The notes under the pieces are model-generated. The model saw only the letters and a program-made list of their open reading frames with translations, was not told the origin of the DNA and searched no databases. Shown one piece after another: positions 43,813-53,645 of a stretch of 64,000 nucleotides of DNA. The stretch comes from Sphingobacterium spiritivorum ATCC 33861 (GTDB taxonomy: Bacteria; Bacteroidota; Bacteroidia; Sphingobacteriales; Sphingobacteriaceae). The stretch is from the NCBI RefSeq assembly GCF_000143765.1, contig NZ_GL379772.1:1-64000 (forward strand), written 5' to 3'. Made by a program: the position numbers and the translations under genes. Each line of letters begins with the position of its first letter. Positions within the stretch are counted from its first letter, which is position 1.

Positions 43813-44796
43813 GTGAATACAATATCAAATATAGGAGTTTTTACATCCGGAGGAGACGCACCGGGAATGAATGCCTGCATTCGTGCAGTCGTCCGTACAG
43901 CGGTCTACGAAGGCAAGAAAGTGACAGGCATATACCACGGTTACCAGGGTATGCTGGACGGTACATTTGTCGAAATGAACAGTCGCTCGGTAAGCAATAT
44001 TATCCAAAAAGGCGGAACTATTCTCAAAACTGCAAGATGTATAGAGTTCAGAACTCCGGAAGGAAGAGCCAAAGCATATGAAAACCTGAAAGCACAGGGA
44101 ATAGACGGTTTAGTGGCTATCGGTGGTGACGGTACGTTCACAGGAGCAGATTTTTTCTCCAGAGAATACGACATCCCGGTAATGTGTATACCAGGCACGA
44201 TTGACAATGATCTGTACGGATCGGACTACACATTAGGATATGACACGGCTACAAATACAGTCATCGATGCCATTGATAAAATTCGTGACACCGCAGCTTC
44301 CCACGGTCGTCTGTTTTTTATAGAAGTAATGGGACGTGATTCAGGCTGTATTGCGCTTAATGCCGGTATTGCCGGAGGAGCCGAGGCCATCATGCTTCCT
44401 GAAAAGGAAACAGCTATAGACGAGCTGATTGATCTCTTGGAGCGAGCCGCTTTTAAGCAAAAAACATCTACTATCGTTATCGTAGCCGAAGGGGATAAAA
44501 ACGGTGGTGCGTACAATGTAGCTAAGCGGGTCAAAGAAAAATTTGATTATTATGACACAAAAGTTAGTATATTAGGGCATTTACAAAGAGGAGGTTCTCC
44601 AAGTAGTTTTGACCGCGTACTGGCGAGTAGAATGGGATATGCAGCTGTAAAGCACCTCCTTCAGGGAAAAACCAGAATGACGGTAGGTCTTCGAGGAAAT
44701 GAGATCATCCTGACTCCTCTGGAAGAAGCTCTTAATAACAAGGAATTTAAATTAAGTAACGATATGTTAGAGATCTCCCAGATCATGGCGATCTAG
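43813..44796 (+). CDS. pfkA: 6-phosphofructokinase
   Basis: A 327-residue cytoplasmic enzyme that phosphorylates fructose 6-phosphate. Seen: the nucleotide-binding GVFTSGGDAPGMNACIRAVV near the start, GGDGTFTGADFF, the catalytic PGTIDNDLYGSDYTLGYDTA with the base Asp, and the substrate motif MGRDSGCIALNAG. In PFKs the residue after GGDG is a marker of phosphoryl donor; here it is GGDGTFTGA, compatible with the ATP-dependent type. First gene of a glycolytic operon, preceded by a palindrome and diverging from the NrtR-type regulator. Confidence 0.95.
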   Translation: MNTISNIGVFTSGGDAPGMNACIRAVVRTAVYEGKKVTGIYHGYQGMLDGTFVEMNSRSVSNIIQKGGTILKTARCIEFRTPEGRAKAYENLKAQGIDGLVAIGGDGTFTGADFFSREYDIPVMCIPGTIDNDLYGSDYTLGYDTATNTVIDAIDKIRDTAASHGRLFFIEVMGRDSGCIALNAGIAGGAEAIMLPEKETAIDELIDLLERAAFKQKTSTIVIVAEGDKNGGAYNVAKRVKEKFDYYDTKVSILGHLQRGGSPSSFDRVLASRMGYAAVKHLLQGKTRMTVGLRGNEIILTPLEEALNNKEFKLSNDMLEISQIMAI

Positions 44797-44816
44797 ACAT
44801 ATTATCTATAAGCAAT

Positions 44817-46677
<1,861 letters not shown>

Positions 46678-46708
46678 TCTTAGATAGGTTTACACCTTAA
46701 TATAACAG

Positions 46709-46740
46709 AAAAGGTCATGGTATCGCACCATGACCTTTTT
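46709..46740 (+). terminator. Terminator of the glycolytic operon
   Basis: A stem AAAAGGTCATGGT / ACCATGACCTTTT with a 5-base loop and a T-run, 30 bases after the gap stop codon. Confidence 0.9.
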
Positions 46741-46928
46741 TAATTAAAGAAGGAATAATAGATGATGAAGCACAACATCACCACAATAAATCCAAATAAC
46801 TTGATTTCCTTAGACTTCCTCATCATCCGTACTATAGATGCAGGAATAATAAGAATTCCATAATTCCAATAATAGATGACAGGATCGCTGACTAACGCAT
46901 GCGTATGGATATAAGCAGCGGTAAGGCT
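46740..46928 (-). pseudogene. C-terminal remnant of a small membrane protein
   Basis: A 62-codon open stretch on the minus strand reads like coding sequence: SDPVIYYWNYGILIIPASIV and KLFGFIVVMLCFIIYYSFFN, two hydrophobic helices separated by a basic loop (MMRKSKEIK), then a stop. Upstream in the same frame is an in-frame TAA and no start, so only the tail of a gene survives. The parent family was not recognised. The rest of the gap, 46929-47122, shows nothing. Confidence 0.35.
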
Positions 46929-47122
46929 TTACTTTGGAACGGATAACCGTCTTATGTCAGTAGCGGCAAACAGATGACTGTATTGTTCTGTCGTTTGGGC
47001 CGCTTCTGAACAGGCAACTGAAGATAAGAAACGAGGTCGCCAAACTTCTGTTCAGCACCATTCCGATTTCGCCGGAACAGGATACTGTAACATATTTAGA
47101 CAACCTCTTTTCCTGTAAACTG

Positions 47123-48214
47123 TTATTTCATTAAAAAACCACCCCCTATCAGGTCGTTTCCTTCGTAGAATACGGCTGATTGTCCGGGAGCTATTCCCTT
47201 TACATGATGTTCAAAATCTACTTTCATAATATCACCTTGTTGCGTAATAGTAGACAATGCACCGGAATCCTTGTAGCGTATTTTTGTCACAGCTTCCATC
47301 GGCTCGGAAATACTGGCATATTTCACCAGATTGATATTACGCACATAGGCTTGTGCTCTTTCCAGTTCATGTTCTTCACCCAGCATTACAGAATTACTCT
47401 CAGGCAGGATCTCGATCACAAACATAGGTTTTCCTAATGCGATTCCTAACCCTTTACGCTGTCCGATTGTAAAATACGGATAGCCGATATGCTGCCCCAC
47501 TACGGTCCCGTCAGAAAGGATAAAATTCCCCGGACCTACCTTTTCATCCAGATCAGGCATTTTATGTCTCAGAAACGCTCTGTAGTCATTATCCGGCACA
47601 AAACAGATCTCATAACTCTCCGATTTATTCGCAAGCTCCATTTGTCCCATATCAGCAGCCATCTGACGGATTTCCTTTTTTGTAAAACTTCCCAATGGAA
47701 ACTGGGTACGTGCGAGGTTCTCCTGCGTCACTCCCCACAATACATAGGATTGATCTTTATTCTCGTCTCTTCCTTTGGATATAACATGACGTCCGTTTTC
47801 ATGCAGACGGATATTAGCATAATGTCCGGTAGCGATAAATTCGCAGTCCAGTTTATTTGCACGTTTGATCAACGCTTCCCACTTGATATGTGTATTGCAT
47901 AATACACAAGGGTTTGGTGTACGACCTGCAATATATTCATCTACAAAATTGTCGATTACATAATCTCCGAATTCATCCCGGATATCTAATATAAAATGCG
48001 GAAATCCATAGTTTACAGCCAGTGCACGTGCATCATTGATGCTATCCAGACTGCAGCAACCTGTCTCCTTGGATGAACCGCCTGAGGATGCATAATCCCA
48101 GGTCTTCATCGTGATCCCTATTACTTCATATCCTTGTTCGTGAAGCATTACGGCTGCGACCGAACTATCCACTCCACCGCTCATTGCTACTAGTACTCTT
48201 CCTCTTTTACTCAT
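47123..48214 (-). CDS. mnmA: tRNA-specific 2-thiouridylase MnmA
   Basis: A 363-residue enzyme that thiolates U34 in tRNAs for Lys, Glu and Gln. Visible: the PP-loop ATP site VLVAMSGGVDSSVAAVML at the N-terminus, the first catalytic Cys region RTPNPCVLCNTHIKWEAL, the second catalytic Cys in KSESYEICFVPDND, and the central PYFTIGQRKGLGIALGKP of the barrel domain. The length matches the family. Monocistronic; a -7 element (TATCTTTG on the minus strand, 48239-48232) precedes the start. Confidence 0.96.
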   Translation of the reverse strand: MSKRGRVLVAMSGGVDSSVAAVMLHEQGYEVIGITMKTWDYASSGGSSKETGCCSLDSINDARALAVNYGFPHFILDIRDEFGDYVIDNFVDEYIAGRTPNPCVLCNTHIKWEALIKRANKLDCEFIATGHYANIRLHENGRHVISKGRDENKDQSYVLWGVTQENLARTQFPLGSFTKKEIRQMAADMGQMELANKSESYEICFVPDNDYRAFLRHKMPDLDEKVGPGNFILSDGTVVGQHIGYPYFTIGQRKGLGIALGKPMFVIEILPESNSVMLGEEHELERAQAYVRNINLVKYASISEPMEAVTKIRYKDSGALSTITQQGDIMKVDFEHHVKGIAPGQSAVFYEGNDLIGGGFLMK

Positions 48215-48231
48215 TTTAACGTATTGAAGTG

Positions 48232-48239
48232 CAAAGATA
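48232..48239 (-). promoter_or_regulatory. -7 element of the mnmA promoter
   Basis: TATCTTTG on the minus strand fits TAnnTTTG and is 17 bases before the ATG. No good TTTG is seen at the right distance upstream. Confidence 0.45.
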
Positions 48240-48336
48240 AGGCTTATTTCAATTGCAGCGTGTTTATTTGGTGTAATTTTATCTTAATCAAAATCAATGC
48301 TTTGTCGATTAGATGTAAAATAATTGAACCAAAAAG

Positions 48337-48367
48337 TTTCGGAATTCAAAAAAAGAACATACATTTG
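48337..48367 (+). promoter_or_regulatory. Promoter of the tRNA-Phe/tRNA-Val cluster
   Basis: TTTC at 48337-48340, a 19-base spacer and TACATTTG at 48360-48367; the -33 box has one mismatch, the -7 box is exact. The first tRNA starts 33 bases further on. Confidence 0.6.
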
Positions 48368-48400
48368 CAACGCAAAGAAAAATTATTCTCTGCTGCAAAA

Positions 48401-48473
48401 GGTGCCATAGCTCAGTTGGTAGAGCAAAGGACTGAAAATCCTTGTGTCGCTGGTTCGAATCCAGCTGGCACCA
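48401..48473 (+). tRNA. tRNA-Phe (GAA), copy 1
   Basis: 73 bases that fold as a full cloverleaf: acceptor GGTGCCA/TGGCACC, D-arm GCTC/GAGC, anticodon stem AAGGA/TCCTT with loop CTGAAAA, T-arm GCTGG TTCGAAT CCAGC. The anticodon is GAA. The 3' CCA is not fully encoded. Confidence 0.97.
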
Positions 48474-48518
48474 CCTCAAAATCTGACAAGAAACAGATTC
48501 AAATAAAAATCTTGGTAA

Positions 48519-48591
48519 GGTGCCATAGCTCAGTTGGTAGAGCAAAGGACTGAAAATCCTTGTGTCGCTGGTTCGAATCCAGCTGGCACCA
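48519..48591 (+). tRNA. tRNA-Phe (GAA), copy 2
   Basis: Identical in all 73 bases to the copy 118 bases upstream, with the same anticodon. The spacer between them is unrelated to the copies. Confidence 0.97.
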
Positions 48592-48597
48592 CACCTG

Positions 48598-48627
48598 AAA
48601 AGCTTCGGATAGATCCGGAGCTTTTTT
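48598..48627 (+). terminator. Terminator after tRNA-Phe copy 2
   Basis: A stem AGCTTCGGAT / ATCCGGAGCT (one G-T wobble) around a 2-base loop, followed by six T. It may be partial, since tRNA-Val follows 14 bases later. Confidence 0.75.
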
Positions 48628-48641
48628 AAAATGTTCCAATT

Positions 48642-48716
48642 GGGAAATTAGCTCAGCTGGTTTAGAGCACTACCTCGACAAGGTAGGGGTCACTGGTTCG
48701 AACCCAGTATTTCCCA
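48642..48716 (+). tRNA. tRNA-Val (GAC) with C at position 33
   Basis: 75 bases: acceptor GGGAAAT/ATTTCCC, D-stem GCTC/GAGC, anticodon stem CTACC/GGTAG, loop TCGACAA, T-arm ACTGG/CCAGT. The anticodon reads GAC (Val). The base before the anticodon is C rather than the near-universal T. The Nudix gene begins 26 bases downstream with no terminator between. Confidence 0.9.
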
Positions 48717-48742
48717 CATTCTTTTCTTAACTTCACCCTTAC

Positions 48743-49141
48743 ATGACAGAAATAGACAAAGTTGCCCTGATATATATTCAGGATCGCAGGATTCTGACCG
48801 CACGTTCAAAGGGAAAAGATAAGTATTATATTCCCGGAGGTAAGCGCGAAGCCGGAGAGGATGATACTGCAACACTTATACGGGAAATAAAAGAAGAGCT
48901 TGATGTTGACATCATCCCTTCTTCTATCCGGTTTTGTGGCATTTTCAAAGCACAGGCTGACAGCCATCCTGAAGGAAAAATAGTGAGGATGACTTGTTAT
49001 TCCGCCTTGTTTGAAGGAGAATTATCGCCTATGAGTGAAATAGAAGAGCTATCTTTTATGTCCTCCACAGACGCAAAAAAGTGTTCAGCTGTAGATGAGA
49101 TCATCTTCAGACATTTGCTGGACGAAGGATTGATTGACTAA
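48743..49141 (+). CDS. Small Nudix hydrolase
   Basis: A 132-residue Nudix-domain protein. The Nudix box is complete in its catalytic residues, GGKREAGEDDTATLIREIKE followed by ELDV, with the usual Gly near the end replaced by Asp. Such enzymes cleave nucleoside diphosphates linked to another group; the substrate here is not predictable. The gene follows tRNA-Val directly and may be read from the same transcript. Tail-to-tail with the next gene, 2 bp apart. Confidence 0.88.
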   Translation: MTEIDKVALIYIQDRRILTARSKGKDKYYIPGGKREAGEDDTATLIREIKEELDVDIIPSSIRFCGIFKAQADSHPEGKIVRMTCYSALFEGELSPMSEIEELSFMSSTDAKKCSAVDEIIFRHLLDEGLID

Positions 49142-49143
49142 TC

Positions 49144-50091
49144 TTAAAGAATATCCCTGACATCCAGATTAGTTCCGTAATATTCTTTAAGTAGTCTGCC
49201 GTCTCCGTGTATGGTCCATATCTGACGGGGCTGCACCTGATCTACGTAATCCAGAATATCCTGCCAGTCTACATGATCCGAAATATACAACTCTATATCA
49301 TTATGCTGCTGCAAGCGCTTCCAACCTGAAGCAAATGCGCGCTGTACCTTTGTAGCTCTGAAATAACTGTTAAACGTCATCGGAGGCACCAAATAAACCT
49401 TATCAGGCTCCCCATGTTTCATGACCTGCCTGTTGTAAGGCTCATACTTCATAGGGAAATTACCCAGCTGATCGTAGATGCGATGGAAAGGCAATATATT
49501 ATGATGCACGAGTACATGCCGCTCAGGACAATGCTGATTTAAGAGTGCTGTAATCCGCTGTGCTTTACCCAGAGCATAACACCCCAATAAAATATTAAAA
49601 GGACGATCCTTGAGCTTCAGGATCTCCGCCACTGCATCCGGATGACTCACTTCCGGATTGGCAAAGGTACTTTCAGTAATCAGCACATCAGCTTTTACAA
49701 TATGTATAGGTTCACAGGTAGGATCCGCATCCACTTTATAATCTCCTGTGTATAGATACCGTACTCCTTTATACTCCATTAATATCTGTGCAGAGCCCAG
49801 AATATGTCCCGCAGGGATAAAAGTCAGCACGACTTCAGCAATGTTAAATGACTCTTCAAATCTTTTTACGAGGAAGGTATGCAGAGGTTGCTTACTGTAT
49901 CTGTACTGCATAAAAGCTGCCGTAGCTTCAGTAGCTATAATCTGTGCATGTCCTTTTGTCGCATGATCACCATGTGCATGTGACACTACGTCTATACGTA
50001 CGGGCTCTAAAGCGTCAATATAAAAATCTCCGTAACGGCAATAATATCCTTCTGGTCTCCGAACTAAAAAATCGGCCAGTATATCGGGCAT
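49144..50091 (-). CDS. Metallo-beta-lactamase/beta-CASP nuclease, ligase-associated exonuclease-like
   Basis: A 315-residue protein with the di-metal motif VVSHAHGDHATKGH, the second-half ligand region FIPAGHILGSAQILMEY, and YLYTGDYKVDADPTC, as in mRNA 3'-end-processing-like and DNA-ligase-associated exonucleases. The beta-CASP part is recognised by ILLGCYALGKAQRI and a final IWTIHGDGRLLKEYYG. No ATP-dependent ligase is next to it, so the usual partner is missing here. It is read with coaE from the minus strand, 9 bp apart. DNA repair is the likely role. Confidence 0.8.
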   Translation of the reverse strand: MPDILADFLVRRPEGYYCRYGDFYIDALEPVRIDVVSHAHGDHATKGHAQIIATEATAAFMQYRYSKQPLHTFLVKRFEESFNIAEVVLTFIPAGHILGSAQILMEYKGVRYLYTGDYKVDADPTCEPIHIVKADVLITESTFANPEVSHPDAVAEILKLKDRPFNILLGCYALGKAQRITALLNQHCPERHVLVHHNILPFHRIYDQLGNFPMKYEPYNRQVMKHGEPDKVYLVPPMTFNSYFRATKVQRAFASGWKRLQQHNDIELYISDHVDWQDILDYVDQVQPRQIWTIHGDGRLLKEYYGTNLDVRDIL

Positions 50092-50100
50092 AATTTGAAT

Positions 50101-50688
50101 TTAAAATGTTAAAAATTGTTGATGCAAATGCAGTACCTGTGGTAAAAGAGGCTGTATACCATCGTTGATTACGATAAAATCTGCTAATTCAGATTTTTCT
50201 TTGTCACTCATCTGCTTACTTATTCTGTCCCTTACTTTTGCCTCATCGGTGTGATCACGGGCCACGACACGAGCTATACGGATATCTTCAGGAGCTGTAA
50301 CCAGTATGGTATAATCAAGCTGACGGTAAGAACCTGTTTCAAAAAGCAAGGCCGCTTCTTTTAAAGAATATACAGCAGTCTGTTTTTCCGACCACTCCTC
50401 CCCTGCGCGAATCACAGCAGGATGCACAATCCCGTTCAGTAGTTTCAGCTGAGCCTCATCTCCAAATACTTTTGAAGAGAGAAAAGCTCTGTTTAAAGAA
50501 CCGTCTTCAAAATAGGTTTCGTTTCCAAAAGTCTCTTTCAATGCAGCCTTTACCTCTTCGCTTTTGATCATAATATCTTTAGCTTCCTGGTCAGCATTGT
50601 AAACCGGTACTCCCAATACTTTAAAAATATTACAGATAATACTCTTACCGGCTCCGATACCTCCTGTAATCCCTATTTTCAGTCCCAT
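50101..50688 (-). CDS. coaE: Dephospho-CoA kinase
   Basis: A 195-residue P-loop kinase for the last step of coenzyme A synthesis. The Walker A motif is GITGGIGAGKSIICNIF at the N-terminus; the substrate region has VPVYNADQEAKDIM, and the lid LVTAPEDIRIARVVARDH contains the conserved Arg residues. The length is normal. It lies between the beta-CASP nuclease and the YbbR gene on the same strand. Confidence 0.95.
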   Translation of the reverse strand: MGLKIGITGGIGAGKSIICNIFKVLGVPVYNADQEAKDIMIKSEEVKAALKETFGNETYFEDGSLNRAFLSSKVFGDEAQLKLLNGIVHPAVIRAGEEWSEKQTAVYSLKEAALLFETGSYRQLDYTILVTAPEDIRIARVVARDHTDEAKVRDRISKQMSDKEKSELADFIVINDGIQPLLPQVLHLHQQFLTF

Positions 50689-50744
50689 ATCACTATCTTA
50701 ATATGCTTGTTTGTTATGTTTTAATATTCCTGTAGCAGGACTAT

Positions 50745-51692
50745 TTATTTACGAATGAAAAAGTCTACATTCTGGGGCTCTACACTCACGATCTTGCAAT
50801 ACGGTGGTATCTTCGTCAGAATGACAGGAAGGTTAGGAACTCTGTTCTCTTCCCAGTCTTCTATATCCACCACGGCTTCAAAATCCCGCTGTGTCCATTT
50901 ATTATAGTCTTTAAGTGATACAAGGATGATTACTTTAACCTTGGTTGGCAATGTTCTTACAGAAGTATACTTTTCCGCATTCTCTACCTTGATCGGTAGT
51001 TCCATGACTTTCTCTGTCAGCTCCCCCACCGGGATAGTCACTTCCGCATAGGCAGGATATACATTGATATTTGCTTTTTGATTACGATCCAGATAAGCCA
51101 TTGTACGGATATCGGCATTGATTCCTGTGCCCCGGATAGTGTCGGTTTCCCAGGATTCAATATTAGCCACATCCTCCAGAGGGCCTGTTATGGTAACATA
51201 TTCAGGCAAGCTCCTGGTATCGCCGATAATACCATACTGCTTTGCAAAATCCACACTGTATACCGCTTTAATAGGTACCTTGCGCTGTGTTTGTTTAGAA
51301 AAATCAAAGTATAACGTATCCGGACTTACAGATACGACATGTTTATCATTCGGAAATTGCCTGTTGATAAAGCCAATCTGATTGGAGAAGACGATCCAGT
51401 TGCGGTTTTTCAATCCGCTCAGGTCTACCTGAATATTAGCCGTATCCTGTCTGAAGCGTGAAAGCAACAGTTTCCACCCACTCATTTCGACCTTTAGACT
51501 GACCGTGTCAGACTGCAGCGGATGAAAGGCTTTATTGTCCGGAAGATTCACGTACTGAATGCCGGCCTTCATAGAGTAAACGTATTTATTGGAAATGGCA
51601 AATAAAGTCCACGCTATAAAAGAAATCAGAATACATCTTAAGAAGATGGAAATTTTTCTTTTCTGGGATTTATTAAAACGTCTCAAAGCCAT
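50745..51692 (-). CDS. YbbR-like domain protein
   Basis: A 315-residue protein with one N-terminal transmembrane helix (about residues 15-34, after a very basic MALRRFNKSQKRKISIF start) and an extracytoplasmic part made of YbbR-type beta repeats (VPIKAVYSVDFAKQYGIIG, YVTITGPLEDVANIESWETD, AEVTIPVGELTEKVMELPIK). YbbR/CdaR proteins regulate di-adenylate cyclase in Firmicutes; no cyclase gene is adjacent here, so the function is open. A TAAGTTTG box (51706-51699, minus) is so close that the mRNA may have almost no leader. Confidence 0.8.
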   Translation of the reverse strand: MALRRFNKSQKRKISIFLRCILISFIAWTLFAISNKYVYSMKAGIQYVNLPDNKAFHPLQSDTVSLKVEMSGWKLLLSRFRQDTANIQVDLSGLKNRNWIVFSNQIGFINRQFPNDKHVVSVSPDTLYFDFSKQTQRKVPIKAVYSVDFAKQYGIIGDTRSLPEYVTITGPLEDVANIESWETDTIRGTGINADIRTMAYLDRNQKANINVYPAYAEVTIPVGELTEKVMELPIKVENAEKYTSVRTLPTKVKVIILVSLKDYNKWTQRDFEAVVDIEDWEENRVPNLPVILTKIPPYCKIVSVEPQNVDFFIRK

Positions 51693-51750
51693 ATGTCACA
51701 AACTTAAGCATTTTTCACGTTTGATCAGAAGATGAACAGTATTCTTCATT

Positions 51751-51786
51751 AAAAAAGCCGCCAAATTAATATTTAGCGGCTTTATT
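51751..51786 (-). terminator. Terminator of the nusB-DUF1573-yajC unit
   Basis: A stem AAAGCCGC / GCGGCTTT with an AT-rich loop that can pair further (AAAT/ATTT), followed by a T-run on the minus strand. It is located 25 bases after yajC. Confidence 0.8.
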
Positions 51787-51809
51787 ATCAAAGAACACTT
51801 TCGTGACTT

Positions 51810-52133
51810 CTATTTTTCTTTATTAGCATCATTAGCTGCTTTGGAAGCATCCAGTGCAATTGCTGATTTATCAAAACGGATCTTAACTCCTGAACCTACA
51901 TCAACAAGGAAAGTAGTTTCGCTTACTTCCACGATACGACCGTGAATACCTGCAGTAGTTACAATTTTAGTGTTGACACCTAACTCTTCAATATATTTCT
52001 TGTGATCTTTTTGTTTCTTCATCTGTGGTCTGATCATAAAGAAATAGAAAACCACGATGATTAAGATCATTGGAAGAAATGTCATAAAACCACCGCCTGA
52101 TCCACCGGCTTGTAAGAATATTGTACTTATCAT
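51810..52133 (-). CDS. yajC: Preprotein translocase subunit YajC
   Basis: A 107-residue protein with a glycine-rich N-terminus and a single membrane helix (about residues 16-36, FLPMILIIVVFYFFMIRPQM), then KKQKDHKKYIEELGVNTKIV and the conserved GIHGRIVEVSETTFLVDVGS. It associates with SecDF in the inner membrane. It is the last gene of the nusB unit. Confidence 0.95.
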   Translation of the reverse strand: MISTIFLQAGGSGGGFMTFLPMILIIVVFYFFMIRPQMKKQKDHKKYIEELGVNTKIVTTAGIHGRIVEVSETTFLVDVGSGVKIRFDKSAIALDASKAANDANKEK

Positions 52134-52170
52134 TTTTGTGTGTTATTTATTTTTATTACTGTTTTAAAAA

Positions 52171-52638
52171 TTAATTAGCTTTTTGCACTTCACCTCTTAA
52201 CTGTACTGTAGAGATACCATTGGTTGCATTGGACATGACCGTCACGATCTTCTGTTGTTTACCCACCTGACCTTTACTGTCAAAGGCCACTTTTACTTCG
52301 CCTTTCTTACCTGGTAATACAGGTGACTTAGAGTAATGAGGTGTAGTGCAACCACAGGATGCATTCACTTCGGAAAGAATAACCGGAGCTTCACCTACAT
52401 TGGTAAAGGTAAATGTATGTTGCACGACTTCACCTTCCTTAACCTGACCAAAGTCAAATGCGGTTTCTTCAAATTCAATTTTACCCAATGCTTCCTGTCC
52501 CTTTTGCTGCGTTGTATCTCCGGCAACACTATCACCCTGTGCTGCTTTTGCAACGTTTGTTTTAGTACCGTTACCGCAAGCGCTTACCAGACAAGCCATT
52601 GACAATATACCTGCAAAAGCTAATTTGTTAATTTTCAT
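52171..52638 (-). CDS. DUF1573 lipoprotein
   Basis: A 155-residue lipoprotein (lipobox LVSAC, Cys21) with one DUF1573 immunoglobulin-like domain: IEFEETAFDFGQVKEGEVVQ, the signature NASCGCTTPHYSKSPVLPG and the final VTVMSNATNGISTVQLRGEV. The family is common in Bacteroidota envelopes and its molecular role is not known. It is encoded between nusB and yajC, 5 bp after nusB. Confidence 0.9.
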   Translation of the reverse strand: MKINKLAFAGILSMACLVSACGNGTKTNVAKAAQGDSVAGDTTQQKGQEALGKIEFEETAFDFGQVKEGEVVQHTFTFTNVGEAPVILSEVNASCGCTTPHYSKSPVLPGKKGEVKVAFDSKGQVGKQQKIVTVMSNATNGISTVQLRGEVQKAN

Positions 52639-52643
52639 TTGTA

Positions 52644-53591
52644 TTAATCTTTTAATCCCCGACCTTGTTTACGGATCCGCCCCTGCTGGTTCAGATCAGC
52701 CAATATTTTGTCTAAGATACCATTAATAAATGTATTACTTTTCAGTGTACTGAAAACTTTTGACAATTCTATGTATTCATTGATGGTTACTTTCACCGGA
52801 ATAGACGAAAAATTGATCAGCTCACAGATGGCCATACGCATCAGAATAGTATCTAATAACGCTATACGATCTGCTTCCCAGTTTTTGGTTTTAGCAGCGA
52901 TCAGACTTTGATACTCTTCTCCGTAACGGATTGTATTTGCCAGCAGGTCCAGCACAAATTCTCTGTCATCAAGCCAGTTTTGTGTCAACTCTGCAAGCTT
53001 ATTTTGTTGCGGAATCTCACTACTGAAATTTTTAAAAGTCTTGGCGATCAATGCCTGAAGTACTTCTTTATCAACCGGCCAGTTGATAAATTTATCCTCA
53101 AAGGTCTGCTCAATATTAGGCGACTTCAGGATAATTTTCTTAAAGATATGTTTGATAATATCTTTTTCAGTAGCGATAGAGCGGTCTTCCGACTGCAAAT
53201 ATTCCAGATAGATATCCGATTCCTTGAGCTGAGCAAAGATAGAGCGTACAATCTCAGGGTCAAAACTCCAGTCCACTTTATACTTCTTGACACCTTCCAG
53301 ATAATCTCTGTTTTGTCTCAAGGATTCGATGAACGTATTGTTGTTCAACCGTGTAGTCAGTGACAAATCCTTTTCTGTAGGCAGAAACTTATTCGCACGG
53401 CCTTCGGCATCGATAAGTACATACTCGGAAACCTCATCCAGAAGATTCAATGTCCAGATGTACATCTCATATACCTCATCCACACTTTTCAAAAGTGCCT
53501 TTTCATAATTTTTGACCTGTTTGTCCGATGACAAACTGTATGCATACAATGTCTGCATCACTTTCACCCGTAGGTGTCTTCTATTTAACAT
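52644..53591 (-). CDS. nusB: Transcription antitermination factor NusB
   Basis: A 315-residue protein whose start MLNRRHLRVKVMQTLYAYSL and C-terminal half (WEADRIALLDTILMRMAICE, IPVKVTINEYIELSKVFST) are the two halves of the NusB fold. The ~130-residue helical insert between them makes it about twice as long as E. coli NusB, which is usual for Bacteroidota. It binds boxA RNA with S10 and promotes rRNA transcription. First gene of its unit. Confidence 0.92.
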   Translation of the reverse strand: MLNRRHLRVKVMQTLYAYSLSSDKQVKNYEKALLKSVDEVYEMYIWTLNLLDEVSEYVLIDAEGRANKFLPTEKDLSLTTRLNNNTFIESLRQNRDYLEGVKKYKVDWSFDPEIVRSIFAQLKESDIYLEYLQSEDRSIATEKDIIKHIFKKIILKSPNIEQTFEDKFINWPVDKEVLQALIAKTFKNFSSEIPQQNKLAELTQNWLDDREFVLDLLANTIRYGEEYQSLIAAKTKNWEADRIALLDTILMRMAICELINFSSIPVKVTINEYIELSKVFSTLKSNTFINGILDKILADLNQQGRIRKQGRGLKD

Positions 53592-53645
53592 AATTTATAA
53601 AGAACGATTTTTAATATAAGAACGATTGTAAATTTTCAGAAAACA

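Noticed and set aside
48224-48553. ORF across the two tRNA-Phe genes
   Set aside because: It is created by reading through the tRNAs; the cloverleaf structures explain the sequence.
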